DNA of 6,185 nt from a bacterium (GTDB lineage Bacteria; Chloroflexota; Dehalococcoidia; Tepidiformales; Tepidiformaceae). The stretch's first letter is position 1. Every line of letters begins with the position of its first letter. Below the pieces are notes generated by a model. The model did not search any database, was not told where the DNA came from, and worked only from the letters and a program-made list of their open reading frames with translations. The stretch covers positions 1 to 6,185 of the forward strand of contig CAMAUF010000144.1 of the NCBI GenBank assembly GCA_945861295.1, read 5' to 3'. Shown one piece after another: positions 5,655 through 6,185 of the stretch. Both the position numbers and the translations under genes were made by a program.

Positions 5655-5660
5655 AAGGAG
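5655..5660 (+). promoter_or_regulatory. Strong ribosome binding site before a TTG start
   Basis: AAGGAG lies six bases before TTG 5667. The consensus match and ideal spacing are the main reason to accept TTG as the start. Confidence 0.75.
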
Positions 5661-5666
5661 ACCTCG

Positions 5667-5879
5667 TTGCCGAAAGCGCCTTGGACCGCGATTGAAGAGC
5701 TCGCCGGCCCCCTGTTCGAAGCAGGGCACCGTCCCGAACGCACCGACCTCGTCGACCTCGCCTACCGCGAGAACGCCGACGACGACATCGTCGACGCGCT
5801 CGACACGCTCGGCCCGCGCCCGCTCGAATCGCTTGCCGCCTTGAAGGCGCAGCTCGAAGCGAACGGCGTGCTCGCATAG
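5667..5879 (+). CDS. DUF2795-like small protein, 70 aa
   Basis: The 70-residue product resembles the DUF2795 pattern: a first helix (about 7-19), then HRPERTDLVDLAYRENADDDIVDALDTLG (21-49), where a helix-turn-helix-like pair surrounds a short acidic turn, then RPLESLAALKAQLEA (51-65). Family members are small, soluble and of unknown function. It is acidic overall and lacks cysteines and membrane segments. The start is TTG 5667, supported by AAGGAG six bases upstream; no in-frame ATG gives a comparable product. It follows nuoB by 60 bases and precedes pth by 45 bases on the same strand, and probably shares the nuoB transcript because no promoter is evident in front of it. The family assignment is by eye and could be wrong; the coding call is firmer. 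Confidence 0.75.
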   Translation: MPKAPWTAIEELAGPLFEAGHRPERTDLVDLAYRENADDDIVDALDTLGPRPLESLAALKAQLEANGVLA

Positions 5880-5909
5880 CGGCCGCGATCGTCGTTGGCC
5901 TGCGATCCC

Positions 5910-5924
5910 TGATACGATCGGCTC
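5910..5924 (+). promoter_or_regulatory. Extended -10 promoter predicting a leaderless pth mRNA
   Basis: TGA-TACGAT (5910-5918) is a good extended -10 box and is followed by six bases and then ATG 5925. There is no Shine-Dalgarno sequence. This supports ATG 5925 over the in-frame ATG at 5943. Confidence 0.55.
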
Positions 5925-6185
5925 ATGCGTAACCCTTTTGCGATGGGCGGCGGTGGGCCGCGCTTCGAAGCCGCCTGGCTGATCGTCGGACTTGGCAACC
6001 CCGGCGAGGAGTACCTGCGTCACCGGCACAACGTCGGCTTCTGGGTCGTCAACGAACTGGCCCGGCGGGCGGGCACGCAGCCGAAAGCGACCGGGAGCAC
6101 CATGCACATCGGCGTCGGCACGCTTGCCGGCGAGCGCGTCGCCCTGGTCAAGCCGAAAACCTTCGTCAACCTCTCCGGCAAGGCC
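5925..6185 (+). CDS. pth: Peptidyl-tRNA hydrolase, 5' part
   Basis: Pth cleaves peptidyl-tRNAs released prematurely from ribosomes, recycling tRNA in the cytoplasm; it is usually essential. The window ends after 87 codons, in frame, so the C-terminal half is missing. Visible motifs are LIVGLGNPGEEY (19-30, with the substrate-binding Asn25), RHNVGF (34-39, with the catalytic His35) and PKTFVNLSGKA (77-87, with conserved Asn81). The usual Thr before RHN is His33 here. The N terminus is about 14 residues longer than in E. coli Pth and holds a glycine stretch (MGGGGP). ATG 5943 would shorten it by six residues, but the -10 box six bases before 5925 favours the longer form. Confidence 0.94.
   Translation, partial: MRNPFAMGGGGPRFEAAWLIVGLGNPGEEYLRHRHNVGFWVVNELARRAGTQPKATGSTMHIGVGTLAGERVALVKPKTFVNLSGKA

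Noticed and set aside
5886..5919. Three CGATC words in front of pth as a possible regulator site
   Set aside because: A 5-base word repeated three times in GC-rich sequence with uneven spacing is weak, and one copy overlaps the -10 box.
4842..6107. A 421-codon minus-strand open frame opposite nuoB, the DUF2795-like gene and pth
   Set aside because: It is antisense to a clearly conserved nuoB and pth, its Arg/Gly/Val/His-rich composition is typical of a GC-rich shadow frame, and no domain is recognisable.

Overview
The window is GC-rich, densely coded bacterial chromosome with ten genes (eight complete, two cut by the window edges). There are no RNA genes, IS elements, prophage or CRISPR, and no gene-free stretch longer than about 160 bases. 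The gene mix fits a Chloroflexota-like genome best: DnaJ, HicBA, an HSL-type esterase, a luciferase-like F420-type oxidoreductase, a Uma2 protein, NuoB, a DUF2795-like small protein and Pth. This assignment is inferred from gene content; no taxonomic marker is present.

Layout. Bases 1-786 (+) are the 3' part of dnaJ, with all four zinc-binding repeats and the C-terminal substrate domain. A 121-residue unknown protein follows (840-1205, +), then a compact HicB-HicA toxin-antitoxin pair (1235-1679, +). A convergent gap leads to three minus-strand genes. In transcription order these are a Uma2-family protein (4512 down to 3901), an LLM-class flavin/F420 oxidoreductase (3811 to 2792) and an alpha/beta hydrolase (2704 to 1772). 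The last two are separated by a perfect 12-bp inverted repeat. From a divergent intergenic region holding an exact 18-bp tandem duplication, plus-strand genes resume: a small zinc-ribbon protein (4673-4879), nuoB (4944-5606), a 70-residue DUF2795-like protein (5667-5879) and the 5' part of pth (5925-6185).

The most striking pattern is in the gene starts. Four genes (840, 1235, 4512 minus, 5925) have a TAnnnT-type -10 box ending only 6-7 bases before ATG and no Shine-Dalgarno sequence, which predicts leaderless mRNAs. nuoB is close to this pattern. Genes lying downstream of another gene (hicA, the hydrolase, the DUF2795-like gene) instead have clear Shine-Dalgarno sequences, and two of them start with TTG. 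The promoter evidence also settles start choices for several genes.

Functionally the window mixes housekeeping (protein folding, respiratory complex I, peptidyl-tRNA recycling) with accessory genes (toxin-antitoxin, Uma2, esterase, oxidoreductase). I found no clear multi-gene novel system. The best leads are the leaderless starts, the isolated nuoB flanked by two small proteins, the 12-bp palindrome and the 18-bp tandem repeat abutting a sigma70-like promoter.
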